A stretch of 64,000 nt of DNA from Oleispira sp036960605 (lineage in GTDB: Bacteria > Pseudomonadota > Gammaproteobacteria > Pseudomonadales > Oceanobacteraceae), in NCBI GenBank assembly GCA_036960605.1, contig JBALXI010000014.1, positions 1 to 64,000 of the forward strand, written 5' to 3'. The notes under the pieces were generated by a model. The model saw only the letters and a program-made list of their open reading frames with translations, made no database searches and was not told the origin of the DNA. Positions 34,594 to 44,359 of the stretch are shown piece by piece (the first letter of the stretch is position 1; each line of letters opens with the position of its first letter). A program made the translations under genes and the position numbers.

Positions 34594-35472
34594 ATTAGAA
34601 GACTGAATACCTTTGATATCAATTGTAAGAAATGGGACTTCTTGTTCCTTAAGCCATGCTTCGCCATTCTCTTCTGCGAGCATGGTTAACGTCGCTAAGC
34701 TGCCAGCAACAAGACATTGCGGTGCAAGAATGGTTACTGATGCCCAATGATTGACTGGCCAGCCCGTATTAGCTTTCATAATATGACAATAATGCTGGCT
34801 CTCTATCTGCATAAAGCGCTCATAGTTACCACTGGTCGCCATGGCTCCTTGATGCAGTGTGATATGAGAGATCGCCGAATCTGGCTGCTTAGGATCTCGA
34901 ATGCCGATATTCCAGCCAGATTTATCCGCTTTATCTCCAATAATTCGAATGTCTCCACCCAAGTCGACAAGGCCGTGCAGAATACCTAAAGATTGAAAGA
35001 TTTCAGCGGCTCTATCTGCCGCGTATTCTTTGCCAAAACCACCGAAGTCAATTTCCATGTTTTTTTTAGGCAAAAGAATTTCATCTTGATCCCACTGAAC
35101 GGACGACCAATTGATTAAGGGTAAAAGCTGCTGAAGGGTTTCTTCGCGAGGGAGTCTATTGGATTTGAAATTCCATGCTTTTCGTAGAATGCCAGACGTT
35201 ATATCAAAAAGACCGTCGCTTTGCTGATAACAAAGCTGAGCATAATTTAATAGACCCGCAGTTTCGGCATCAATTTTAGTGCTTCTGATACCAGCATTCT
35301 TGTTAATGACTTGCAGTAAACTGGATTCACGATAACGACTAAACTTTTGCTCGATGCGCTGTACTTCGGCTTCGGCTTTTAAGCAGGCTTGTTTTATTGC
35401 AGGTGCTTCTCCTTGCAAAATGAATTTGCAAGGAGAAGCCATGGCGGTAAAGTTGTGTTGAAGAAAATTCAT
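34588..35472 (-). CDS. apbE: FAD:protein FMN transferase ApbE
   Basis: A 294-residue ApbE-family enzyme that attaches FMN covalently to a Ser/Thr of extracytoplasmic proteins. ApbE features are seen: AMASPCKFIL at the N-terminus, RYRESSLLQVIN, IDFGGFGKEYAADRAA, LVDLGGDIRI and ATSGNYERF. No export signal is clear, so it may act in the cytoplasm or lack a recognisable lipobox. It is the last gene of the six-gene operon 34588-41160, thirteen bases after DUF3570, which holds the most plausible flavinylation motif. Confidence 0.93.
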   Translation of the reverse strand: MNFLQHNFTAMASPCKFILQGEAPAIKQACLKAEAEVQRIEQKFSRYRESSLLQVINKNAGIRSTKIDAETAGLLNYAQLCYQQSDGLFDITSGILRKAWNFKSNRLPREETLQQLLPLINWSSVQWDQDEILLPKKNMEIDFGGFGKEYAADRAAEIFQSLGILHGLVDLGGDIRIIGDKADKSGWNIGIRDPKQPDSAISHITLHQGAMATSGNYERFMQIESQHYCHIMKANTGWPVNHWASVTILAPQCLVAGSLATLTMLAEENGEAWLKEQEVPFLTIDIKGIQSSNL

Positions 35473-35485
35473 AAGCTAAGGTTAA

Positions 35486-36646
35486 CTAGAATTTATAATC
35501 GACACCAGCAGTAAAGGTAGAAAAATTCACCAAAGCGGGGGCTTCATCATCACTAGCACCAAATAATGCAAAGGATTCACGGCTGGTATATTGCTGCCAA
35601 TCAAAATGGAAAGCCCACTGTTCAAACTTTAATTCACTATTAAATCCCACTGTAAAAGCACCATAGCTGGATAGGCGATAATCACTGGAGTTGAGATCGG
35701 TATCAGCAGGATTTTGTTTCAGTGTATAAAAATCTGCCTTAGTCTGTGTGTAATAGCGGACTAAAGGTGTCGCGATTAAACGGAATTTTCCGAGATTTAA
35801 CGCCTGTGCCCATCTGACATCTAAGGTATGAGATGCGATTCCCCAATCATCGTAATAATAACGATAGTTTGAGTGGAGTGCGGCGCCATCGAGTACATTA
35901 GCAAATTGTTTATGCTGTACTGACAGCGTTATTTGGTCACGGATATCAGGGCGTCTATCTTCAAATTTATAAGGATCAGATAAGTACCCCGTTAATTGGG
36001 TATAACCAATGCCTGCTTGCAAGGTGCTGTATTTATCAATAACTTGACTAATGCCTTCATAAACAGAAAAGCTGCGCTTTTTCTGACCATCGGCTTCTGT
36101 GCGCGACGTTGATAGTCCTGCATCCGTGGGTGATAACTCATCATTACTCACGGAAAATGAACCAATTAAGGTTGTATGTTTATTGAAAATATCTAATGTG
36201 CCGTCAAGGCCAAAGGCCAGTGATTGATAGTCATTTTCTTTTGACATAGCAAGCAGCCCACCCGCGGTTCCACCTGCGAAGTATTTTTTCGGTGCAACTT
36301 TAATGTCGACTCTTTGCTCTTCAATACTCGCGCCGCTCATGATGAGCGCACTCTTACCATCTGCATCAGTGTAGGTTTGAGTCGGGGAAGCCCCACTCAT
36401 CGATTCGAACTGTAATTCACTGGCGATATACCATGACTCTCCGACAGGAGTTCGATAACCAAACTGCTGCACATCTATTTGGTAACGTCCTGTTTCAGCC
36501 GTAAAAGTACGCTCTCTAGGAGAATCTGCTTCTTGATAATTAGTATAACGATAACTAAGCGTTTTATCCGTCGGTGCGACTTCCGCCTGACTAGGAATCG
36601 CCATTGCCGCAGCGGATAAGGCGCTGAGGGCTGTCATTTTTTTCAT
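35486..36646 (-). CDS. DUF3570 family outer-membrane beta-barrel protein
   Basis: A 386-residue protein with a signal peptide ending SQA (about 21) and a long run of amphipathic strands ending FTAGVDYKF, the C-terminal aromatic expected of an outer-membrane barrel. Residues 81-87 (ESMSGAS) and 104-107 (SGAS) resemble the D-x-x-S/T-G-A-T/S site modified by ApbE. DUF3570 genes recur beside DUF4266, thioredoxin-like and apbE genes, as here. The function is unknown; a flavinylated barrel is an inference. Confidence 0.85.
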   Translation of the reverse strand: MKKMTALSALSAAAMAIPSQAEVAPTDKTLSYRYTNYQEADSPRERTFTAETGRYQIDVQQFGYRTPVGESWYIASELQFESMSGASPTQTYTDADGKSALIMSGASIEEQRVDIKVAPKKYFAGGTAGGLLAMSKENDYQSLAFGLDGTLDIFNKHTTLIGSFSVSNDELSPTDAGLSTSRTEADGQKKRSFSVYEGISQVIDKYSTLQAGIGYTQLTGYLSDPYKFEDRRPDIRDQITLSVQHKQFANVLDGAALHSNYRYYYDDWGIASHTLDVRWAQALNLGKFRLIATPLVRYYTQTKADFYTLKQNPADTDLNSSDYRLSSYGAFTVGFNSELKFEQWAFHFDWQQYTSRESFALFGASDDEAPALVNFSTFTAGVDYKF

Positions 36647-36660
36647 GAAAGAATTCCTTT

Positions 36661-36876
36661 TCAGTTACAGCCGCAGCCGCCACCAGCAGCTTGTCCGCCA
36701 CCAGAAGAGCCTTCTTTACTGAAGTAAATATGATTATCGAGAGAGCTGCCCAAAGGGTCGTTGGCCGAGGTCATCACATCCTTGGATAGATAGCCGCGTT
36801 GCCATGGCTTAACGGTACTGCAGCCAGAAATAATAACGCAGCTGACAACAACCGAAAGCAAAATTATTTTATTCAT
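36661..36876 (-). CDS. DUF4266 small lipoprotein
   Basis: A 71-residue lipoprotein: lipobox ISGC, the conserved VKPWQRGYLSKDVM block, and a C-terminal glycine-rich end finishing GGGCGCN. The two terminal cysteines could bind metal or form a disulfide. It lies between the TlpA-like and DUF3570 genes with gaps of three and fourteen bases, so it is surely cotranscribed. Confidence 0.88.
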   Translation of the reverse strand: MNKIILLSVVVSCVIISGCSTVKPWQRGYLSKDVMTSANDPLGSSLDNHIYFSKEGSSGGGQAAGGGCGCN

Positions 36877-36879
36877 AAG

Positions 36880-37407
36880 TTATCTTTTTTTCTTGAGCAA
36901 GGTGGCAATATTAGCACTGAGTTCTCTACTGTCGGTCTTTTTAAAACCTTCATGAATTAAGCTTACCTTGCCTTTACGATCGATTAGGTAAGCGGTGGGC
37001 ATACCCTGCAAACCGTATTGATCAGGCGTCGTGCCTGTAACATCTCGAGCCGTCGGATAGGCAACGGGGAATTCTTTTAAGAAGGCCATTGCCTCAGATT
37101 TTTCTTCATCTAGATTAATCGCGATAACTTCAAAGCCTTGCTTGCGATATTTTTTTCGCAGGGTATTCAATACCGGTAAAGACAATCGGCAGGGGCCACA
37201 CCATGACGCCCAGAAATCAACGTAAACAACTTTACCAAGATAAGATTTAAGCTGAATATTTCCCTTAGCCTCTAGGCGAGGCAGTTTGAAATTAGGGGCT
37301 GTATCGCCGACACTAACAGCGAAGGCGCTGCTAGTGTTTAGGGCCAGTAATAAGCTACCGGCAATGGCCAAGGGTTTTAGAAAGCTCTTCAATATAGTGC
37401 TTATCAT
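36880..37407 (-). CDS. TlpA-like thioredoxin family protein
   Basis: A 175-residue periplasmic thioredoxin-fold protein with a signal peptide (about 1-30, ending AFA), the active site FWASWCGPCRLSLP and the cis-proline loop LQGMPTAYLIDRKG. It resembles TlpA/ResA oxidoreductases that reduce disulfides or haem-binding cysteines. Next to a c-type cytochrome and a cysteine-ended DUF4266 lipoprotein, it could reduce either partner; that is inferred from context. Confidence 0.92.
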   Translation of the reverse strand: MISTILKSFLKPLAIAGSLLLALNTSSAFAVSVGDTAPNFKLPRLEAKGNIQLKSYLGKVVYVDFWASWCGPCRLSLPVLNTLRKKYRKQGFEVIAINLDEEKSEAMAFLKEFPVAYPTARDVTGTTPDQYGLQGMPTAYLIDRKGKVSLIHEGFKKTDSRELSANIATLLKKKR

Positions 37408-37419
37408 TTAACATTATCC

Positions 37420-38787
37420 TTATGAGAAAATTTCAAAACCATCTACATCCAGAGGGAATTTGATGGCTAGGCTATTATCATGAATACCAAGCTCTTTACG
37501 CAGCGCTAAATTAACATGAGCCGGGGTTAATAACTGACCGGCATCATTAAAATTTCCGCTGGCAAGATCAAGCTTTTGCGAACGATACATATTAGTCGAA
37601 GAGCCAAAGGTTTTACCACCTTTTGTGCTACCACTTGGGTGCATTACCATCATACTTGTAATAGGCCAATGGTCTTTGCCGTTACCAGAATTGTAGTAGG
37701 GAGTTCGACCAAAGTCAGAACCTATGACTACGGTGGTTTTATCAGCGATACCGGCTTCGGCTAATGCTTCTTGTAGGTAAGTGACACCTTCTAACAAATC
37801 GCCTAAAGATTGGTACTGAGAACTGTCATGATTGCCGTGGGTATCGAAGCCACCAGTACTAATATTAGCACTAGCTGCAACACCTGCCTTAAAGGCTGCG
37901 GCTACAAGAGAAGCTTGCCTTTTAAAGCCTTGATCACGATTATTCATGTGGCTATTGGTTGGCAATACGGCTTCGATTAACCCTTTCGCTTTGCTTAGTT
38001 CAGCAAGATCGTTATCTTCTTGGCGTACTGTGAATAACTGGTTAAGTTGTTGACGACGCAACGGAAGTTCAGCCTGAGCCTGTTGACGAGCTAAGCGTTC
38101 TTTTTGTGCGAGCTTAATTTTCTGATAAATATCAATTTCTTGGTCGCTATCTTTATCGCTACGATATAAATATTCACTACTATTTGGATCGGCTAGTTGA
38201 TCAATAAAGCCTGCACTGCTTGCGCGAGCACGTGAAACTAACGATGCAGTGAAATCATAGCCACCATTACTGATGTAAGCCATGGGTAGGCTTGGATTCT
38301 TACTTGCAGCAAAGAGTGCTGCAAGACTTGGGTAGCCCATTTCTAAGTTGCCACTCCAAGTCGCTTGATTGCCGGTGCTGTGATTATTTGTTCCGTTATC
38401 AATGCCGTTAATAACGGTTAAGCGATTAGCATAGGTATCAAAATATGTTTCAAATTGATTTCTGACTCTTAAAGTTGCTCCACCTGGACTGGCAACAGAG
38501 CCATCAATAATGGGAATACCACTCCATTGGATACCTAACTTAGTCCCCGCTTCGCTAATGTCGACAGAGTTAATTGAACCTCCATTTCTAGCCCCAGGCT
38601 GGTCTATTGCATATTGACCCCCAGCGCCTTTAGGGTCACAGAGAGAAGTAGGATCCCAACCCCCGCCCGCATTCACAATAACCAAAAAATGATCAGGCGC
38701 GGCAGCAAATGCTTTATTTGCTGTTAGCGGTAAACTTGCAGTCATGCCGGTTGCTGCCAGCATTTGTATAAAGTTACGACGTTTCAT
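37420..38787 (-). CDS. DUF1501 domain protein with twin-arginine-like signal
   Basis: A 455-residue exported protein starting MKRRNFIQMLAATG, a Tat-type signal, cleaved near AFA. The DUF1501 hallmarks are ISTGGFDTHGNHD (about 309-321) and VVIGSDFGRTPYYNSGNGKDHWP (about 350-372), with alkaline-phosphatase-superfamily-like metal residues. DUF1501 genes usually travel with a DUF1588/1592-type cytochrome gene, as here, ten bases upstream. The substrate is unknown. Confidence 0.9.
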   Translation of the reverse strand: MKRRNFIQMLAATGMTASLPLTANKAFAAAPDHFLVIVNAGGGWDPTSLCDPKGAGGQYAIDQPGARNGGSINSVDISEAGTKLGIQWSGIPIIDGSVASPGGATLRVRNQFETYFDTYANRLTVINGIDNGTNNHSTGNQATWSGNLEMGYPSLAALFAASKNPSLPMAYISNGGYDFTASLVSRARASSAGFIDQLADPNSSEYLYRSDKDSDQEIDIYQKIKLAQKERLARQQAQAELPLRRQQLNQLFTVRQEDNDLAELSKAKGLIEAVLPTNSHMNNRDQGFKRQASLVAAAFKAGVAASANISTGGFDTHGNHDSSQYQSLGDLLEGVTYLQEALAEAGIADKTTVVIGSDFGRTPYYNSGNGKDHWPITSMMVMHPSGSTKGGKTFGSSTNMYRSQKLDLASGNFNDAGQLLTPAHVNLALRKELGIHDNSLAIKFPLDVDGFEIFS

Positions 38788-38796
38788 GGCAGCTTC

Positions 38797-41160
38797 CTAT
38801 TCGTAGATGTAGCGATAATCGGATAAAAGATAAGTCATGACTGCTGACCAGGAGCGAATGACATAATTTAAGTCGCTAGTGATTCTAAACTCTTCATCAA
38901 GAACGTTAGGCCATCCTCCTTTCTCCCAATCATAATAACCTCGGCAGTGACTACTGGGGATGTTGTTTGAAGGACGCGGATCATAAGCATCTGGATTGGC
39001 TAATAAGGTTTGTCCTATTTTCCATGTCGATAAGAACAGCTGGTAGGTTGCTTCAATTTCTGCACTGTTAAGGGCTAGATCCTCTGAAAGCATTACTGAA
39101 TGCAAATATTGGATATTGGTTTTAATGGCTTCAATGTTTGAAGCCAGCTCAAAGCCATCTTTATCAAGGGGTTGAATGTCTGTGCTGACAAACTTGAATA
39201 AACGCCGTTCATTCGCTTCTGGGCTGCGCTCTTTGGTGAAGTCAAAGGCCGTAGCACGACAGGCCATTTCCGTTGCCATTAACTCTTGCATAGCAATCAT
39301 TAGACCACTGGGTTCATTGATACGGGTAGTCACTGAATCTGAGTCAATTCCACCAAACATGATGCGATTATCTTTTTTCTTACTCTCCAACTCATCCCAG
39401 CCAAAACCTAAAGTTGCTTTCAGTTTACGCTGTAGCATTTCAGGGGTTAATAAGCGAACGGCACCGATATGGTTTGCGGCAACCACTTTAGTTTGATCAA
39501 CCTGAACTGCACGATAATAAGGGCTTAATAAAATGCCGTTGATTGCAGTTTTAATATTCCAGTTATCTGCCGCCATCGCTTGCCCAATGCCAGTTAAAAT
39601 ACTGCGTTGAGCATTAAAAGCGGTGATATCTTCCGCTGCTGCATTGTCTCCAGGGGTCGGTAATAAATCTTGGCCAATGATGCCCTTGTATAAGTGGCGG
39701 GTGATGGCTCGCATATAGCGAGGGTCTTGGGCAATTTCATTACCTAGCCATTGCAGCATATTGCTATAAACGTTAGTGCCGGATAGGTCGATTTTTTTAC
39801 CTGCTATGCCAGGTCCTTCAATATCATTTGAACTCCAAGAATTCGCGGTAGTATAGCTAGGAATACGACGTCCTCGATCATCCCAATGTTGGAACGTTGA
39901 AGCGATAGGATCCATTACTGTATGGCAGGTATAGCAAGCAGGGTTTTGTAAGGTAGGGACTGCACTGGTGGTATCAATAGAGTCTTCTGGACGAGAGCCT
40001 TCAATGTCTAATATATCGGTATCCAGAAATATGTCATAAACCATGTATGAACGATGACGATTACGATTGGTATCTGTAGTAGGGAAACGGTTGAGGAACA
40101 TTGCCGAGGTTAAGATACCTGCGTGAGGAATGCCGTTACCATCATGCTCCAATGCTTTGGTAATACGTGCTGGTTTAAAGTCATAAGGATCATGGCGTAA
40201 AGTGGCACTCGCATAATTACTTGAATATTTTAAGCAAGGATTTTCACTCTCTGGCAGTACTGCAAAGGAGTCATTTGGATTTACGAGAATAGCATCATAA
40301 ACTTTTTGGCTGTACCAATTGACCATAGTATAGTCGGCAGTCACTAGCTCAGTAATAGGCAAACTGTTACGCGTAATATGATTTATGAGTTCTAAGCCTT
40401 CACGGGCGACAGCATCGTTGCTTAAATAGGTAGCGCAAACACGGTTATCATTTGTTGCGTCATCTACGTCAGAAGGATAGTTTATTGAATACCAAGCTTT
40501 ATTTTCATAGTCATCGCTATCTAATAGACCAAGTGCTCCGTTACTACCCGTATTTACCGCAAGGTATTTATCCGTTAAGAAAACATCATTAAATATCTCG
40601 TTTAAGCGATCATGAAATTCATCTTCCGCCATCACCTCATTCATCACGGCGGCAAAACCGACTTCGCCTTCGGCCAATACCTTAGCCGTTTCTGCATCGC
40701 TAGGTAAGCGACCCGCAAGCTGTATCGTGGCATTACGCAGAGTTTGATCTAGGGGAATAACAGAAACCCCCTCTAAGCTGCTTGCAGCTTCATAAAGCGA
40801 CAAGCCATTAAAGGCATACATTATATATTCAGCCACATCACTGGCGCACTGACCATCACAATCCGTTACGCTGGTGCCTTTGCCGATGGGCATAGTCAAA
40901 GAAATTTCTTCTGCTAACGTTGCAATGCCCGTACAGCTGGCGCAAGCGACTAACGGTGTACCAATTTCAGTACCGTTACCTTCAACCCCGTGGCAACCCG
41001 CGCATTGTTCGCCATACAGCCGCGCGCCTTCAGCATTAAAATTACCGAAGTCGAGATTACTTTGAACAGAAGCCCCGCCAACATCACCACTATAGTTTTG
41101 TTCACAGCCTAAGAGTGCGAGTAGGAAAAATGAAATAGAGAAAAACCGAATGATATTCAC
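38797..41160 (-). CDS. c-type cytochrome lipoprotein with DUF1588-like region
   Basis: A 787-residue protein: lipobox LLGC (Cys about 19), an N-terminal cytochrome c domain with CAGCH at 53-57 and MP at 89-90, and a second CxxCH, CYTCH, at 408-412. The stretch around 345-430 (HAGILTSAMFLNRFPTT, then CYTCHTVMDPIASTFQHWDDRG) matches the DUF1588 pattern seen in planctomycete-type cytochrome proteins paired with DUF1501. It heads the operon 34588-41160. It probably carries electrons at the outer face of a membrane. Confidence 0.85.
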   Translation of the reverse strand: MNIIRFFSISFFLLALLGCEQNYSGDVGGASVQSNLDFGNFNAEGARLYGEQCAGCHGVEGNGTEIGTPLVACASCTGIATLAEEISLTMPIGKGTSVTDCDGQCASDVAEYIMYAFNGLSLYEAASSLEGVSVIPLDQTLRNATIQLAGRLPSDAETAKVLAEGEVGFAAVMNEVMAEDEFHDRLNEIFNDVFLTDKYLAVNTGSNGALGLLDSDDYENKAWYSINYPSDVDDATNDNRVCATYLSNDAVAREGLELINHITRNSLPITELVTADYTMVNWYSQKVYDAILVNPNDSFAVLPESENPCLKYSSNYASATLRHDPYDFKPARITKALEHDGNGIPHAGILTSAMFLNRFPTTDTNRNRHRSYMVYDIFLDTDILDIEGSRPEDSIDTTSAVPTLQNPACYTCHTVMDPIASTFQHWDDRGRRIPSYTTANSWSSNDIEGPGIAGKKIDLSGTNVYSNMLQWLGNEIAQDPRYMRAITRHLYKGIIGQDLLPTPGDNAAAEDITAFNAQRSILTGIGQAMAADNWNIKTAINGILLSPYYRAVQVDQTKVVAANHIGAVRLLTPEMLQRKLKATLGFGWDELESKKKDNRIMFGGIDSDSVTTRINEPSGLMIAMQELMATEMACRATAFDFTKERSPEANERRLFKFVSTDIQPLDKDGFELASNIEAIKTNIQYLHSVMLSEDLALNSAEIEATYQLFLSTWKIGQTLLANPDAYDPRPSNNIPSSHCRGYYDWEKGGWPNVLDEEFRITSDLNYVIRSWSAVMTYLLSDYRYIYE

Positions 41161-41404
41161 TTGAACTCACCTGCGTTGAATTTAGATTTTATATATTATC
41201 TAATAGTTTTGGCGATAGCTGCTAATTGAGTCACGTTAGGGAGAAGAAATAATGATATTTCGTGACAAAGTGTAACTCTAGGAATTGAGCGGAACTTAAG
41301 TACTAAAATCGAATGTGTATTTTATTTATATCTAGTGAAATATTACTAGGCCTTCGTCGTTATTTATCATGCTTAACTAGAAAACCTGTCTATAGTTACA
41401 CTTT

Positions 41405-43372
41405 ATGAATGGAATAAAGAAAGGTGTTTATCAGTTGCCGTATTTTTTAGGAGTATGTTTTTTATTAATAATGTCTACAGCATCAGCACTTGAGTCGGTT
41501 GAAATCGGAGATTTGAATCAGGGCTATTCCTTAAATGATCACGTTGAATACATTGTCGATGTTAAAGGTGAATTAAGTTCTGATCAATTAATACAGCCTA
41601 ATAAGAAGTGGAATGTTCATGATAAGGAAACCCTATCATTTGGCTATAGCAGTTCCGTCTATTGGTTTCGTTTTAACGTCACTAACTCGTCAGTAAGCGA
41701 TGTTTCTCACCTGCTTGAAATTGCCTATCCCGTTTTAGATGATATTAAAATATGGGTTTATGATGAGCGCAGGCAATTGCTTGAGCAATTCCATTTAGGA
41801 GATAAGATTTCGTTTGGTGAGCGTGAAATTCAGCATAGAAACTTTGTCGTACCATTAGCAATATCCAAAAAACAAACACAGGTTTGGCTTATTCGCATTG
41901 AAACCTCAAGCGCGATGCAATTGCCGATGACGATTTGGCCTGAGCGCGAATTTTTTATTAAAGATCAATCCCGTTTAATGGGGTTGGGGCTGTATTACGG
42001 CATCATGCTTATCATGGCGCTGTATAATTTATTTGTCTTCTTCTCCGTTCGAGAGAATAACTATTTATATTACGTATTTTATGTCGCCTCAATGGCGGGT
42101 TTTTTAGCCAGCTTGCAGGGATTGAGTTTTCAGTATATATGGCCAACTGCGACTAATTGGAACGATAGTGCGATTATTGTAATGCTTTCTGGAGTGGTAT
42201 TTTTTACTAGTCTATTTACGCGTAATTTTATGGGGTTAGCTGAGCATCATAAAATATTAAATAATCTATTTGGAATGGTTATTTTTGCCTCCGCAGTCAC
42301 GGCGTTATCGGTTAATTTTATTCCTTATTATTTGTTAATAAAAGTACTCATTGGATTGGCTGTGCTAGGGATTAGTCTGGTTATTTATACAGGGATATTA
42401 CGCTGGAGTGAGGGGTTTAATGCCGCTCGATATTTTACTATTGCTTGGTCTTCCATGTTGTTGGGAGGAGCCATTTTAGCACTGAATAAATTCAATATAG
42501 TCCCCAGAAATAATTTTACCGAAAATGCAGTTCAATTGGGTTCCGCCATCGAGATTATTTTATTATCCTTTGCTTTAGCGGACCGATTGAATCAAGAAAA
42601 GCGTGAGCGCTACGAAGCACAAATACAGGCATTGAATCTCGAGCGTATTGCTGGCAGTGCTCAAACGGAAGCGTTAGAGCAAGAGCGTTATGCTCGTAGT
42701 GCACAGGAAAAAGCGCTGGTACACGAAAGAGAAGCGCGTGAAGCTCAAGATCGAGCGTTAGAAATTCAACGTAAGGCGAATGAAACCTTAGAAGACAAAG
42801 TAAAAGAGCGTACTAATGAATTGGAATGTGTTAATCACAAGTTAGCCGAATTAAGCACGACAGATGCTCTGACAGGTATTCGTAATCGCCGCTATTTCGA
42901 TCAAGTGCTAGAGCGTGAATTTAATCGAGCGCGACGAGAGCGAGAGCAGTTATCAATATTGATGCTGGATATTGATTATTTTAAACGAGTTAATGATGAA
43001 CATGGGCATCAAGTGGGTGATGATGTTTTACGACAAGTGGCGAAGATATTACGAAAAGTAGTTCATCGAACGACAGATTTGATTGCTCGCTATGGCGGTG
43101 AAGAATTTGCCATAATTTTACCCAGCACCGATGTGGCTGGAGCTTACCTCGTTGCTGAAAAAATTCGTGAGGAAATTGCCGATCAACAATGGAGTACTGA
43201 AGGGCATAGTTTCTCAATGACCGTTTCTTTGGGATTGATGGGCGACGAACCCAGAAGCGGAGATAGTGCTGACTATTGGTTGAAAGAAGCAGACGATGCT
43301 TTGTATAAGGCAAAAGAAAGTGGCCGCAATAAAGTGGTATTGGCAGCCAATTGTTCGACAAGAAAAACGTGA
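41405..43372 (+). CDS. 7TMR-DISM diguanylate cyclase
   Basis: A 655-residue c-di-GMP synthase. The order is: signal (about 1-29); 7TMR-DISM extracellular sensor (about 30-185, with YWFRFNVTN); seven transmembrane helices (about 190-395); a coiled coil with an imperfect repeat of Ala/Glu/Arg (about 405-480); and a GGDEF domain (about 485-650). The active site is RYGGEEF and the inhibitory site RTTD lies five residues before it, so product feedback is expected. LTGIRNRR and DIDYFKRVND are intact. It converges on menA with an eight-base gap. Confidence 0.93.
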   Translation: MNGIKKGVYQLPYFLGVCFLLIMSTASALESVEIGDLNQGYSLNDHVEYIVDVKGELSSDQLIQPNKKWNVHDKETLSFGYSSSVYWFRFNVTNSSVSDVSHLLEIAYPVLDDIKIWVYDERRQLLEQFHLGDKISFGEREIQHRNFVVPLAISKKQTQVWLIRIETSSAMQLPMTIWPEREFFIKDQSRLMGLGLYYGIMLIMALYNLFVFFSVRENNYLYYVFYVASMAGFLASLQGLSFQYIWPTATNWNDSAIIVMLSGVVFFTSLFTRNFMGLAEHHKILNNLFGMVIFASAVTALSVNFIPYYLLIKVLIGLAVLGISLVIYTGILRWSEGFNAARYFTIAWSSMLLGGAILALNKFNIVPRNNFTENAVQLGSAIEIILLSFALADRLNQEKRERYEAQIQALNLERIAGSAQTEALEQERYARSAQEKALVHEREAREAQDRALEIQRKANETLEDKVKERTNELECVNHKLAELSTTDALTGIRNRRYFDQVLEREFNRARREREQLSILMLDIDYFKRVNDEHGHQVGDDVLRQVAKILRKVVHRTTDLIARYGGEEFAIILPSTDVAGAYLVAEKIREEIADQQWSTEGHSFSMTVSLGLMGDEPRSGDSADYWLKEADDALYKAKESGRNKVVLAANCSTRKT

Positions 43373-43380
43373 ATTAGAAT

Positions 43381-44277
43381 TTAATTGATTGTAATAGGGG
43401 ATAGTAAGAAGGTGAATAAATATCCTAATACCCAAAATAGAACGAGCAAGGACGTTTGGCCTAATTGTTGGTTCAGTTGTTGCCCTGTCCGTTTAGTCAT
43501 AACCCAGCATAAAGCGAAGTGTAGCGGCAATAGCGTGGTATTTAACCACGGTAGATAGGGGTTGAAGGGAATAGAAATAAAGGGCAAAAGTAACAGGATA
43601 CTGTATAGCATTCGGCTTTTAATCGGGCCTAAATGTACCGCGAGTGTTTTTTTACCGGCATGAGTATCAGTCGGAATATCTCGAATATTATTGACTAACA
43701 TAATGGCTGCAACCAGTAATCCAATTTCACTGGCGGGAAAGAGCAGTGCCCAGCTAAGCTGAGATGTTTGTAGGTAATAACTGGCCATGACTCCTAGCCA
43801 GCCAAAAAATAGAAATACAGCAACCTCTCCTAGTGCGTTTGATGCTAAAGGTTTTTTCCCGCCACTGTATGTGTACACTCCCGCAAGAGAGATGAGACCG
43901 AGAAAAACGAATGGCCATCCACCTTTAAATATTAGATACAAGCCAGTCATTACAGCGAATAGACTGGTGCTAAGAATAGCGATTAATAAATGTTGGCTGC
44001 TGATCAAACCCGCTTGGCTCGCGCGAATAGGGCCTAATCGTGCAGCACTATCAATACCTGCTTTGTCATCAAAATAATCATTGGCAAGGTTGACGGATAT
44101 CTGTAAAAAACAACAGCAAAGTAAGCTCATAAAGGCGATGCTCAGGTCTAAGCCATCAGCGTATAGATAGTGCTCTAGATCGCGTGCAGCAAGGACTTGA
44201 GCCAGTAAAATAACGGCAATTGAAACGACTAATGTCTTAGGTCGGGCGCTGATAAAAATGGCGTTTATTAAGGTCAT
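43381..44277 (-). CDS. menA: 1,4-dihydroxy-2-naphthoate prenyltransferase MenA
   Basis: A 298-residue UbiA-superfamily enzyme with about eight to nine transmembrane helices. The first aspartate motif is NLANDYFDD (about 64-72) with AGIDSAARLGPIRASQAG, and the second is NNIRDIPTDTHAGKKTLAVHLG, the MenA pattern. It adds the polyprenyl tail in menaquinone synthesis at the inner membrane. No other men gene lies in the window. Confidence 0.9.
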   Translation of the reverse strand: MTLINAIFISARPKTLVVSIAVILLAQVLAARDLEHYLYADGLDLSIAFMSLLCCCFLQISVNLANDYFDDKAGIDSAARLGPIRASQAGLISSQHLLIAILSTSLFAVMTGLYLIFKGGWPFVFLGLISLAGVYTYSGGKKPLASNALGEVAVFLFFGWLGVMASYYLQTSQLSWALLFPASEIGLLVAAIMLVNNIRDIPTDTHAGKKTLAVHLGPIKSRMLYSILLLLPFISIPFNPYLPWLNTTLLPLHFALCWVMTKRTGQQLNQQLGQTSLLVLFWVLGYLFTFLLSPITIN

Positions 44278-44359
44278 GAATTATTAATCAAGAGCAAGGT
44301 ATCAGAGTGAGGTATAATGTTTTCTTTATAACATTTTTTGGATTATTAGGGGTTAAGTA

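Noticed and set aside
42990..43361. 123-codon minus-strand frame
   Set aside because: Antisense shadow of the GGDEF domain, whose motifs are intact in the plus-strand frame.
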